Positions 1 to 8,178 of a DNA stretch of 64,000 nt are shown here, piece after piece. A program made the position numbers and the translations under genes. The notes under the pieces are model-generated. The model had not been told where the DNA came from, ran no database searches, and saw only the letters and a program-made list of their open reading frames with translations. The DNA is from JAVHLK01 sp043806215. GTDB lineage: Bacteria; Desulfobacterota; Desulfomonilia; Desulfomonilales; Desulfomonilaceae. Location of the stretch: positions 1-64,000 of the forward strand of contig JAZDHD010000402.1 of NCBI GenBank assembly GCA_043806215.1, read 5' to 3'. How positions within the stretch are numbered: the stretch's first letter is position 1; each line of letters begins with the position of its first letter.

Positions 1-2300
1 TTGTAGCCCACGTGCAGAGTTGCGATACGGCAGGCCCTGCACGTTACGAATCTTCGATTGTACGAAATGCAGCGGCCGGGAGGATGCTCCTTGATCTGCG
101 CAATCTTGGTGCAGAACGTGACCACCTGCTCCAGGCGTATCAGAGACCGGACGGCTTCCGACGGGTACATTCCATAGATGCCCAAACCGGGGCGCACCAT
201 ATTGTAGCGAGTCTCGGGGAAACGGACCAAGGCCGCGGTGTTGGCTGCGTGGATGTACCGGAACCGTCGGCCTCTCTTTTCCATTTCACCGAGAAGCCGA
301 TTGAACGACTCGATCTGCTTCCTGGTGTAATCATCGGAATCCGGATCGTCCGCACTGGAGAAATGGGTCATGATTCCCTGCACGTCCAGGTTGCGCATCT
401 GAAAGACCTGCTCGATGAACGGCGGAGCTTCATCCACCCAAACCCCGGATCTGCCCATTCCGGTGTCGATCTTGATGTGAACGGGAATCCTGGAGCCTCT
501 TACCGCCGCGCCGCTCAGCGCTTCGGCCAGTGCGGGCGACGAGACAACCGCGCTCAAACCGTACCGGACAATCTTGTCCACTTCTTCCACCAGGACGTTG
601 AAAACGAGAATCGGAGCGTCGATTTTGTTTTCGCGGAGTGTCGTGCCTTCATCGGGAAATGCCACGGCAAGATAACTCACGCCGTTCTCCAACGCGACCT
701 TGGAAGCGCGGATGGAATCATTGCCGTAACCGAAGCTCTTCACCACGGTCATCATTTCCACGTTCTCGCCGACAATCCCCCGGACCGCCTTAATGTTCGC
801 CGCGATTGCATCGAGGTTCACCAGAAGCCTCGTGGGTCCCATGGAACCCACCAGCTCCTTGGCGATGCGTTCCAAACGGAACCAGCGCGATCCTTTGAAC
901 AGCACCACGTCGTCGCGGTTCATGATCTTCTCGAGCTCGACTGCGGCCTCGTTGTTGCTGCGGGTGTTGATCACCTTCTGCGGACTCATGCCCTCGATAA
1001 CCGCGGATTGCCCGATCAGAGCGGCTGCTTCGCCCACCGTAATGAGACGGTCCACACCGGTCCGGACAACATCCTTCCCGACCGCCAAGTGTTCCTCCCG
1101 GCTGTGCAAACCGAGGTCAAGCATTTCGCTGAGAATCGCGATCTTCCTTCTGCCCTTGCCCACTTTGGCCAGCACGTCCAGCGCACCTTTCATGGACGCG
1201 GGATCCGAATTGTACGTGTCGTTGATCAGTGTTACGCCGGTGACGGTGGTGTGTGTCTCGAGCCTCATTGGGGAGGGATGAAAACCCTCCAACCCTTTGA
1301 TTATCGCCTCGGGAGATGCCCCGAGCAGGGTCGCGGACGCGGACGCGGCCAAGGCATTGAGCACGTTGAAGAGGCCCTGTACGGGGACGGTCACCTCCAG
1401 ATTCCGGTCGAACAGCCTCATGATGAACCGGTGCCCTTGGTCCGGGAGCGATTCAATGTGTTCGGCCCGAACGTCGGCCCACTTCGAAAATCCGAATGTT
1501 ATAACGCGCGCCTGGAATCGACCGAGAACACTCATACTCAGCGCATCGTCCGCATTGAGCAGCAGGAACGAACCGGAGCCGCGAAGGTTCTTGAACAGCC
1601 TCCGCTTTTCCTCCAAGGTCTGTTCCAGACTGCCCAGACCTCCGATGTGAGCCTTGCTGATAACCGTTAGTATTCCATGGTCCGGCTTGATCATTCTTTC
1701 CAAACGGTCCATTTCACCCGGCAGGCTGATTCCGGCCTCAATAACCGCGGCCTCATGCTCGGGCCTGATGCCCAGCAGGCCCAGTGCGGCCCCCACTTGG
1801 GTATTGTAGGAAAGAGGCGACCGGTACGTCTTACGCTCAAGGCAGAGGATGGATGCGAGCATTTCCTTGACCAGCGTCTTGCCGTTGCTCCCGGTAATGC
1901 CCACCACGGGACAGGAAAACCCGCTTCGATACGTTGCGGCCAAATCCTGCAGGGAGGACAACGTATCCCGGACCTGTATCAGCGTCGTTCCGTCGGGCAG
2001 CGGCTCTTCAAACAGATCCTCACGGTTGACCACCGCGGCCCTTACTCCCTTCCCGAGGGCTTCTTTCGCGAAGTCGTTGCCGTTGAAGTGCCGGCCTTTT
2101 ATGGCCCAGAAAAGGTAATCCTCGCCGATGGATTTCCGAGTATCAATGGCCACCCCGGACAACGGACCTCGCACGGGGCCTTTGACCCGTATGGGGTTGA
2201 TGATGTCTATCACGCGGCTGAGATCCAGGAATCCCAGGTTCTCGATCCCGTGCTTCTCGACATTGTTCGATCCTGCGGCAATGGAAACGGGATCCACCAT
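1..2300 (-). CDS. murF-alr: Bifunctional MurF-alanine racemase fusion (3' end beyond window)
   Basis: One minus-strand frame stays open from the ATG at 2300 to the window edge, about 766 codons, and contains two peptidoglycan enzymes. The first half is UDP-MurNAc-tripeptide--D-Ala-D-Ala ligase: the P-loop GITGSNGKT is near residue 135, followed by LSYNTQVGAALGLL and NDTYNSDPASMKGAL. The second half is a PLP fold-III alanine racemase: the PLP lysine sits in VVKSFGYGND (about residue 521), followed by KIDTGMGRSGV and the catalytic tyrosine in ISYNRRF (about 747). Such fusions are known mainly from Bacteroidetes. They would make D-Ala and add D-Ala-D-Ala to the muropeptide in the cytoplasm. The lysine motif differs from the usual VVKADAYGHG. 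In-frame ATGs further upstream (near 2345 and 2357) are alternative starts, and no start has a convincing ribosome binding site. Confidence 0.9.
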   Translation of the reverse strand, partial: MVDPVSIAAGSNNVEKHGIENLGFLDLSRVIDIINPIRVKGPVRGPLSGVAIDTRKSIGEDYLFWAIKGRHFNGNDFAKEALGKGVRAAVVNREDLFEEPLPDGTTLIQVRDTLSSLQDLAATYRSGFSCPVVGITGSNGKTLVKEMLASILCLERKTYRSPLSYNTQVGAALGLLGIRPEHEAAVIEAGISLPGEMDRLERMIKPDHGILTVISKAHIGGLGSLEQTLEEKRRLFKNLRGSGSFLLLNADDALSMSVLGRFQARVITFGFSKWADVRAEHIESLPDQGHRFIMRLFDRNLEVTVPVQGLFNVLNALAASASATLLGASPEAIIKGLEGFHPSPMRLETHTTVTGVTLINDTYNSDPASMKGALDVLAKVGKGRRKIAILSEMLDLGLHSREEHLAVGKDVVRTGVDRLITVGEAAALIGQSAVIEGMSPQKVINTRSNNEAAVELEKIMNRDDVVLFKGSRWFRLERIAKELVGSMGPTRLLVNLDAIAANIKAVRGIVGENVEMMTVVKSFGYGNDSIRASKVALENGVSYLAVAFPDEGTTLRENKIDAPILVFNVLVEEVDKIVRYGLSAVVSSPALAEALSGAAVRGSRIPVHIKIDTGMGRSGVWVDEAPPFIEQVFQMRNLDVQGIMTHFSSADDPDSDDYTRKQIESFNRLLGEMEKRGRRFRYIHAANTAALVRFPETRYNMVRPGLGIYGMYPSEAVRSLIRLEQVVTFCTKIAQIKEHPPGRCISYNRRFVTCRACRIATLHVGY

Positions 2301-2478
2301 TTCAGAGCACCATGTCAAGTCCGGACGTGTCGGTTCGCATGCCATTGGGCTACCCATCTTTCGGGCTCTTGGAGCCGGATGAGGGAGTACGCTCCCGCCT
2401 TGGCTCTACCATGACGAGACAAAAAGCGCAACTCATGGTACAGTCTCCGGGAGGCGGCGGATCGAGGAGATTTCCTTC

Positions 2479-2811
2479 TTGAACAACAAAACGGAAGAAC
2501 AAGAAGCATTGGATGATTTCGACGACACATGGCGTGAGAACGATCCCATTGAGATCCCCATCGACGGAGTGCTGGACCTTCACACATTCTCCCCACGGGA
2601 AGTCGGGACTCTACTTGAAGACTATATCGGTGAATGTCTGGCCCGGAACATCCATGACCTGAGAATAATCCACGGCAAAGGAAAGGGAATTCTCCGTGAC
2701 CGTGTGAAATCGATTCTTGCGAGGCATTCCCGCGTGGGGAGTTTCGGCGATGCCCCATTGGAGGCAGGCGGTTGGGGAGCGACCGTGGTCCGGCTCAGGA
2801 AGGATCCGTGA
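2479..2811 (+). CDS. Smr domain protein
   Basis: A 110-residue protein that is almost entirely a small MutS-related (Smr) domain. It has the conserved LDLHTF start with a downstream glutamate, the HGKGKGILR loop and the GGWGATVVRL end. Stand-alone Smr proteins are nucleic acid binding and often nicking endonucleases; the LDLH and HGKG motifs are the expected active-site elements. The acidic leader of about 30 residues precedes the domain. The TTG start is chosen because GAGGAG lies about 8 bases upstream. It diverges from the murF-alr gene. The substrate cannot be told from sequence. Confidence 0.85.
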   Translation: MNNKTEEQEALDDFDDTWRENDPIEIPIDGVLDLHTFSPREVGTLLEDYIGECLARNIHDLRIIHGKGKGILRDRVKSILARHSRVGSFGDAPLEAGGWGATVVRLRKDP

Positions 2812-2892
2812 TAAGGGCTTCATCGCAGGAAACAGGTGTACTGCATGCATGAGCATTCCACGCGTTCATCTCGTGACGGCAAAGGGGTAACA

Positions 2893-3222
2893 GTGCTCAA
2901 GCCGTTGCTGATGATAACGGTTTTCATGGTCCTTTCCGCAACGGTTCTGCTCATGATGGAGGCGCTGGGATCGGGAACCTCGCGGACGGATTGGAGCTGG
3001 GTCTTCTACGTCGGCGGAGCCGTAGCTTTATTTGTGGTATTGACGCTCCGAGCGAGGCGGAAAGGCGATTTGCGCGACGAGACCGGTCAAGTGGATTTGG
3101 ATGAATTGCAGACCGGACACGATGAGGAAACGGGTGAGGCGCCGGATGACATTCGGAGTAGGATACGCCGGAGAAAGATGGAAAAGAGGTCGGGGGTCCG
3201 GAACGGCGTGGAACGAGAATGA
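2893..3222 (+). CDS. Small two-helix membrane protein
   Basis: A protein of about 110 residues with two hydrophobic segments: LLMITVFMVLSATVLLMM at the N-terminus and VFYVGGAVALFVVLTL. These are followed by a highly charged cytoplasmic-looking tail rich in Arg, Asp and Glu. I recognise no family. The frame is open from a GTG at 2836 and an ATG at 2845. The GTG at 2893 is preferred because AAGGGG lies 6 bases before it and it puts the first helix at the N-terminus. It follows the Smr gene on the same strand with a short gap and may be co-transcribed with it. Confidence 0.5.
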   Translation: MLKPLLMITVFMVLSATVLLMMEALGSGTSRTDWSWVFYVGGAVALFVVLTLRARRKGDLRDETGQVDLDELQTGHDEETGEAPDDIRSRIRRRKMEKRSGVRNGVERE

Positions 3223-3225
3223 CCC

Positions 3226-3620
3226 GGCGAGATGCCGGTCCCACTGAAAACAAACCGGCAAGATGCTTGTGAAGAAGGAGCCTGAGCATATCCCAGATCT
3301 TTTTGCCGGCAACCGTGAGAATGGGCCGGCAATAGGCAGACCGATTCGAGGAGCTGACGATCTGGTGCCCCGAAGGGGCTCACTGTCGGTAGCCACGGGT
3401 TTCAACCCGTGGAAAAAGGGGATGTGCCCAATTGTCGGAAACGACCCCGAAAGGGTCGACCACGATAATGCCACGCTGGTGGACCGCTTCAGGGTCCATA
3501 ACCATCATTATTGTGAACCGTTTCCATGGGTTGAAACCCCGCGTCCCGCGGGACTATTCAAGGTATGCCCTTTCAGGGCAGAAATCCTGAGGCTCTCGGC
3601 TTAGGTTGCCGTAATCTTGC
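3226..3620. repeat. Cluster of intergenic hairpin repeats
   Basis: This gene-free stretch is a chain of short GC-rich palindromes such as CCCCGAAGGGG, CCACGGGTTTCAACCCGTGG, GACCCCGAAAGGGTC, GTCCCGCGGGAC and CCCTTTCAGGG. Modules of the same style recur at 20.5 and 40.4 kb. The start of the block (AACAAACCGGCAAGATGC) recurs at 3710-3730, and the following CCGGGCTCTGCCCGGTC recurs near 48.2 kb. An open frame crosses the block but its product only mirrors the palindromes. From 3620 to 3860 I see only a partial copy of the same family. Confidence 0.7.
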
Positions 3621-3870
3621 CGTTCTTTGTCAATCCCATGGACATCGAGCCAATATGTGACATATGCCCGGTTGTCCGCGACCCCGGATATGGGAATGCT
3701 CAGAAAACAAACCGGCAAGATGCCTGTCCTCCGGGCTCTGCCCGGTCTTTGACCAGGAAGTCCCCTCCGCGACAAACTTTCACGGTCCGTTGCGGCCGAG
3801 ATGTCATGGCGGTTCCCCGAAGAGCCGGCGACGAACATCTCCAACGCACACCTTGTATAATTCTGTCTAC

Positions 3871-3969
3871 ATGTCGAAAATCCTCGACATCGGTCAGGTT
3901 TCCCGTCATACCTTTTCATATCAAGACCATACCATCCCCACCACTCACATATGTAGAGCATTCTCTACA
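3871..3969. promoter_or_regulatory. Two dyad elements upstream of a sigma-54 promoter
   Basis: Two perfect inverted repeats lie about 180 and 100 bp upstream of the sigma-54 site at 4067. The first is ATGTCGA-N6-TCGACAT (3871-3890). The second is TGTAGAG-N4-CTCTACA (3952-3969). The distance and symmetry suit enhancer sites for a bacterial enhancer-binding protein. Function is inferred from position only. Confidence 0.45.
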
Positions 3970-4066
3970 CACGCGCTTCTTGTGCCCACGTTCAAAATCT
4001 GCGACTCATCGAACAACTCACCGATAACATGAGACATCCTCAGCAGCTTTGCAGACGCCGCATCAC

Positions 4067-4084
4067 TTGGCACCGAACTTGCTT
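4067..4084 (+). promoter_or_regulatory. Sigma-54 (-24/-12) promoter
   Basis: TTGGCACCGAACTTGCTT matches the sigma-54 consensus TTGGCACG-N4-TTGCT, with GG and GC exactly 10 bases apart. It ends 54 bp before the acyl-CoA dehydrogenase start on the same strand. Confidence 0.75.
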
Positions 4085-4138
4085 CGACTTGCAACGGGAT
4101 GGTGATCCACCGTCCCCAATCAGACGAGGGTGAACGTA

Positions 4139-5311
4139 ATGGACATCGAACTACCGGAAAGTCTGCGCATTATGCTGGACACGGTCCGGCGCTTCGTCAA
4201 ACAGGATTTGGAGCCCATCAGCCGGCAGGTGGAGGAAGAAGACCGCATCCCCGACGATGTGGTGCAAACGATGCGTGAACTCGGCTTGTTCGGGCTGGCA
4301 ATTCCTGAAGAATACGGAGGACTGGGACTGGGTTGTTTCGCCGAGTGCCTGGTTTATGAGGAGATGGGGAAGACCAACGCGTGCTTTCGGACGCGGATCG
4401 GCACGAACAACGGTATCGGCTCCCAGGGCATTATCTTGGACGGTACGCCCGATCAGAAACAGAGGTACCTGCCTAAGCTGGCAACAGGGGAATGGATCGG
4501 GTGCTTCGCTCTGACCGAGCCCGAAGCCGGCTCGGATGCGGCCAATATCAAGACCACCGCACAGCGGGACGGCGGTCATTGGGTGCTCAACGGCCGGAAG
4601 CATTTCATTACCAACGGCAATATCGCAGACATGGCGACGGTTTTCGCGCTTACGGACCGGAACAAGAGGGCTCAGGGCGGGATCACGGCCTTTGTCGTGG
4701 AAAAGACGTTTCCGGGCTTCTATGTGGGAACCATCGAGCGGAAGATGGGGATGCGGGGTTCCCATACCTGTGAGCTCATTTTCGACAATTGTGTGGTTCC
4801 GGCCGACAATGTTGTGGGCGGTGAGGCACTTGTAGGCCGAGGCTTTAAGACGGCCATGAAGACCTTGGACAAGGGTCGGCTCACCATGGGAGCATCGTCT
4901 CTGGGATCCGCCCAGAAATTGTTGGAACTTTCACTGGATTACGCGAAGCAACGTGTCCAGTTCGGTAAGCCTATTGCGCATTTTCAGGCTGTCCAGACAA
5001 TGCTGGCCGACATGGCCACACAGATCTATGCCGCGCGTCAAATGGTCCGGCATGCCGCCAGTCTCAGAGACTCCACCGGGACGGCAGTGGTGAAGGAGGC
5101 CGCCATGGTTAAGTTGTTTTGCACCGAGACTGCCGACCGGGTGGCGGACATGGCGCTTCAGATTCATGGGGGCATGGGCTACATGAAGGACTATCCGGTG
5201 GAGCGTTTCTACCGGGACCTCCGCCTCACGCGAATCTATGAAGGCACCAGCGAGATTCAGCGGCTGGTGATTGCTCGGGAACTGCTCAAGGGCTCGGGGG
5301 ACGGGCTATGA
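4139..5311 (+). CDS. Acyl-CoA dehydrogenase
   Basis: A full-length (about 390 residues) FAD-dependent acyl-CoA dehydrogenase, which introduces the alpha,beta double bond in beta-oxidation and passes electrons to ETF. Diagnostic segments are IPEEYGGLGLG, the FAD/substrate signature CFALTEPEAGSDAANI, ITNGNIADM, and the C-terminal LQIHGGMGYMKDYPVERFYRD and RIYEGTSEIQRLVIARELL. The catalytic glutamate is probably the one in IYEGTSEIQ. The chain-length or aromatic-acyl preference cannot be read. The ATG at 4139 is preferred over an in-frame GTG at 4130 because GAGGGTGA precedes it closely. It is the first gene after a sigma-54 promoter and heads a set of beta-oxidation genes on the same strand. 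Confidence 0.92.
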   Translation: MDIELPESLRIMLDTVRRFVKQDLEPISRQVEEEDRIPDDVVQTMRELGLFGLAIPEEYGGLGLGCFAECLVYEEMGKTNACFRTRIGTNNGIGSQGIILDGTPDQKQRYLPKLATGEWIGCFALTEPEAGSDAANIKTTAQRDGGHWVLNGRKHFITNGNIADMATVFALTDRNKRAQGGITAFVVEKTFPGFYVGTIERKMGMRGSHTCELIFDNCVVPADNVVGGEALVGRGFKTAMKTLDKGRLTMGASSLGSAQKLLELSLDYAKQRVQFGKPIAHFQAVQTMLADMATQIYAARQMVRHAASLRDSTGTAVVKEAAMVKLFCTETADRVADMALQIHGGMGYMKDYPVERFYRDLRLTRIYEGTSEIQRLVIARELLKGSGDGL

Positions 5312-5389
5312 GCGGTTAGGCTCTGTCACCAAATAGCCTGTCATCCCTCGGGCCTCTCTTCAATGGTATATCCATGGGGGCCGCCGGCA

Positions 5390-5605
5390 AGAGGAAATTA
5401 GGGGCGCCAAGGCCCGAGAGCACCTGAACCGTAGGGTCCCGCGCGGAACGCAGGATGCCTGCCCCGGGCACCCACAGGGGGGTGCCCCTACAAGTTAGGA
5501 CCGTGGGGCGGTCCCGCGTTCCGCGCGGGATGCCCGCCGTCTCCCCGGCGCAGGCCGGGGTCCAGGAAGAAGAGACTGGTTCCCGGCTGCCGGGGGCAAC
5601 CAAAC
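5390..5605. repeat. Intergenic hairpin repeat block
   Basis: The 340-bp gap between the dehydrogenase genes is filled by dispersed repeat modules. They include GGGCACCCACAGGGGGGTGCCC, a CCCGCGTTCCGCGCGGGATGCCCG hairpin and CCCCGGCGCAGGCCGGGGTCC. All recur in other intergenic blocks of this window. No gene is seen; an open frame through it is only an upstream extension of the next CDS. Confidence 0.75.
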
Positions 5606-5655
5606 CGATATTCGGGAGCCAATTTCCGAAGAAATCTTCGCGGAACGACAAGAAA

Positions 5656-6546
5656 ATGAAGATTAGTAGTATAGAGAGAGTAATGGTGGTCGGTGCCGGC
5701 CTGATGGGATCCGGCATCGCTCAGGTATGTGCAAGTGCGGGTTTCGAGGTGATCCTCTGCGATGTGGCCCACGACGCTCTCGAACGTGCGCTCAAGAACA
5801 TCGCCTGGTCCGCCGGTAAGCTTGTGGAGAAGCAAAAGGTCAACGGGCCCGTTGAGTCCATAATGGCCAGGATAACCGCCACCGGCGACGTGTCCGAAGC
5901 CGCGGGGGCGGATCTGTGCATCGAGGCGGTCTTCGAGAACGCCGGACTGAAGCGGGAAGTGTTCGGGAAACTATCTGCGGCCGTCGCGCCGGAAACGTTG
6001 CTTGCAAGTAATACCAGCGCAATTCCCATCAGCACCCTCGCGGCCGCGGTTCCGCATCCGGAACGGGTGCTGGGTCTCCATTTCTTCAGCCCGGTTCCCA
6101 TGATGCAGGCGGTGGAGGTGGTACGCAGCCAATTCACCGGCGACGAAGTCTTCGCCCAAGGCAGGGTATTTGTCGAGGCCATCGGCAAGGAGCCCATCCT
6201 CGTCCACAAAGACGTGCCGGGCTTTCTCCTCAACCGCATCAACTTTCCGGCAACCATCGAGGCAATCCGCATGGTGGAGGCCGGCGTGGGCACGGTGGAA
6301 GATATCGACAAGGGGCTTCGCCTCGCGTTCGGCCGCCCGATGGGGATATTCGAAACCGGGGACATGGTGGGCCTGGATGTGACCTGCGGCGCGCTCACCG
6401 CAATCTATGAGGAAACCAAGGATCCGCGTTGGTTTCCGCCGGCCATGCTCAGACGCAAGGTCATGGCGGGACACCTCGGGAGGAAGACCGGTAAGGGGTG
6501 GTACGAGTACGACGCGGACGGTTCTCGGAAGGATCCGGCCGAATAA
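5656..6546 (+). CDS. 3-hydroxyacyl-CoA dehydrogenase
   Basis: A 296-residue NAD-dependent 3-hydroxyacyl-CoA dehydrogenase of the HbdA/PaaH type. The N-terminal Rossmann motif VVGAGLMGSGIAQVCA binds NAD. SNTSAIPISTLA and the catalytic-histidine segment GLHFFSPVPMM are present, and the C-terminal domain carries DVPGFLLNRI and GRPMGIFETGDMVGLD, ending with GRKTGKGWYEYD. Length matches the family. The start is the ATG just before the Rossmann fold; the frame is open 200 bp further upstream, but that part is repeat DNA. It performs the third beta-oxidation step and lies between the dehydrogenase and thiolase genes. No enoyl-CoA hydratase gene is present in the cluster. Confidence 0.92.
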   Translation: MKISSIERVMVVGAGLMGSGIAQVCASAGFEVILCDVAHDALERALKNIAWSAGKLVEKQKVNGPVESIMARITATGDVSEAAGADLCIEAVFENAGLKREVFGKLSAAVAPETLLASNTSAIPISTLAAAVPHPERVLGLHFFSPVPMMQAVEVVRSQFTGDEVFAQGRVFVEAIGKEPILVHKDVPGFLLNRINFPATIEAIRMVEAGVGTVEDIDKGLRLAFGRPMGIFETGDMVGLDVTCGALTAIYEETKDPRWFPPAMLRRKVMAGHLGRKTGKGWYEYDADGSRKDPAE

Positions 6547-6593
6547 GGTGTGGAGTAGTAGTCGGCTTTATGAATGCGGTCGCGTATTGTTGG

Positions 6594-6786
6594 AGACACT
6601 TAGGGCTTGTCCCAAGATAAACCTATCACATCGAGGGCTTCTCGGGCGAATGGTGTAGTCATGGGGGCTTCCGGCAATCGGGGGACATGATCCGATTTCG
6701 CGAGTGGCGCCATGCGACCTAGCGAAACTCGGAATCGTGTCCCCCGATTGCCAACTTGCAAGATTTGTTTTGGAACAGACACTTAG
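6594..6786. mobile_element. MITE-like element with 10-bp target duplication
   Basis: The direct repeat AGACACTTAG occurs at 6594-6603 and 6777-6786 and flanks about 173 bp. The inner ends are imperfect inverted repeats (GTCCCAAGATAAACCT against GTTCCAAAACAAATCT, 12 of 16). The interior carries a large imperfect hairpin of about 27-bp arms, beginning with AATCGGGGGACA at 6677 and closing at 6750. It has no coding capacity. The structure suggests a non-autonomous transposed element; no transposase is in the window. The rest of the gap to 6918 holds another short repeat module. Confidence 0.6.
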
Positions 6787-6918
6787 CCGTCAGCCTGGAC
6801 CATGGTAGGGTCCCGGCGCTCGGGCCATGGAAGAATACCGGCACGGAGGCCGGCGCTACCAAGCAGAGGTAGGCGCGGACACGCTACCGAACTAACGCAT
6901 CCCGCCGTGGAGAAACGT

Positions 6919-8166
6919 ATGAAGGAAGTAACCATTGCAGCAGCGGTGAGAACCCCCGTGGGAAGGTACATGGGCTCACTCAAGGAGGTGCCTGCCTACG
7001 ATCTTGCCGCACTGGTTCTGGACGAAGCCGTCAAACGTGCCGGAATCCCGCCGTCAATGGCGGACCAGGTCGTCATGGGGCAGGCCTACCAGAGTGGAGA
7101 GTACGTCAATATAGCCCGTATGGGTCTGCTCAAAGCCGGTTGGCCCGAAACCATCCCCGGCGTGACTCTGGACGCCCGTTGCTGTACCGGCCTCGATGTC
7201 GTCCGCTACGCGGCAGCCCTCATTGCATCCGACCAGGCGGACATCATCGTTGCAGGCGGCGTGGAAAGCATGAGCAACGCGGAATTCTATTTGCCGGGCA
7301 GCATGAAATGGGGGATCGGCGGCACCCGGGGAATGCCCAAGGGCCACGGCGACCTCTCAATCTGGGGCGTTTCCCTGTACGACCGCATTCAAAGGGCCCG
7401 GGTGATGTCCCAGCCGGAGGAACGATACGGCATCCTCCCCGCCATGATGTCCTGGGCCGAGTCCGCGGCCGAGGAGCACAACATAACCCGCGGTCAATGC
7501 GACAAATGGTCCCTCGAAAGTCATCGCAAGGCCTGCGCGGCAATGGAAGCAGGGAAGTTCGCTGAAGAAATCGTCCCGGTAAGCGTCCCCCAACGCAGAG
7601 GGGATCCGATAATCGTGGATCGTGACGAGAATCCGAGGGCGGATACGACCCTTGAGGCATTGGCTCGCCTCAAACCCGTGCTCGGCGGTGTCTGCACCGC
7701 GGGTAATTCATCCACCGAAAACGACGGCGCCGCTGCGGTGGTGGTCATGTCGGCTCCCAAGGCTCGGGATCTCGGCCTCCAACCGCTTGCTGTTCTCAAA
7801 TCCTGTGCCTTCGTCGGCGACGATCCGCGAAGAACCTACCGGACGGTGCCTCGGGCCGCACACAAAGCCTTGGACATGGCCGCGCTGTCTTTGCAGGACA
7901 TCGATCTCATCGAAATCCAGGAGGCGTTCGCCGCCCAAGTCTTGGCCGATCTCGCGGAGATGGGTATCGGGCCCGAAGACTATGCTCGAGTTAACGTCAA
8001 CGGCTCGGGCATATCCCTCGGGCATCCCATAGCCTGCACCGGCGTGAGGGTCCTGGTGAGCTTGCTCCACGAAATGAAGAGACGCAACTCCCGGTACGGA
8101 CTTGAATGCATCTGCGGCGGAGGCGGCCTTGGAATCGCGGCGGTTCTGGAAGGAATGGACCATTAG
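6919..8166 (+). CDS. Thiolase (acetyl-CoA acyltransferase)
   Basis: A 415-residue thiolase. The N-terminus TIAAAVRTPVGRY is typical. The acylated cysteine is in LDARCCTGLDVVRYAA, the oxyanion and base residues are in SLGHPIACTGVRV, and the second active-site cysteine is in GLECICGGGGLGIAA. It cleaves 3-ketoacyl-CoA or condenses acetyl-CoA. A longer than usual middle segment (after ESMSNAEFYLPGSM) is noticeable. The ATG is chosen because GGAG precedes it by 6 bases. The second thiolase gene follows 12 bp downstream, so the two are surely co-transcribed. They may form different-specificity enzymes for beta-oxidation; specificity is not readable. Confidence 0.9.
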   Translation: MKEVTIAAAVRTPVGRYMGSLKEVPAYDLAALVLDEAVKRAGIPPSMADQVVMGQAYQSGEYVNIARMGLLKAGWPETIPGVTLDARCCTGLDVVRYAAALIASDQADIIVAGGVESMSNAEFYLPGSMKWGIGGTRGMPKGHGDLSIWGVSLYDRIQRARVMSQPEERYGILPAMMSWAESAAEEHNITRGQCDKWSLESHRKACAAMEAGKFAEEIVPVSVPQRRGDPIIVDRDENPRADTTLEALARLKPVLGGVCTAGNSSTENDGAAAVVVMSAPKARDLGLQPLAVLKSCAFVGDDPRRTYRTVPRAAHKALDMAALSLQDIDLIEIQEAFAAQVLADLAEMGIGPEDYARVNVNGSGISLGHPIACTGVRVLVSLLHEMKRRNSRYGLECICGGGGLGIAAVLEGMDH

Positions 8167-8178
8167 GAGGACCGGACA

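Noticed and set aside
12..1670. Long plus-strand open frame of 552 codons
   Set aside because: It is antisense to the murF-alr fusion, whose minus-strand frame gives clear enzyme motifs. The plus-strand product has no recognisable domain.
1677..2414. Second plus-strand open frame
   Set aside because: Also antisense to the MurF half.
3263..3604. Open frame of 113 codons
   Set aside because: It runs through a chain of palindromic repeats; the product mirrors the repeats and has no ribosome binding site or domain.
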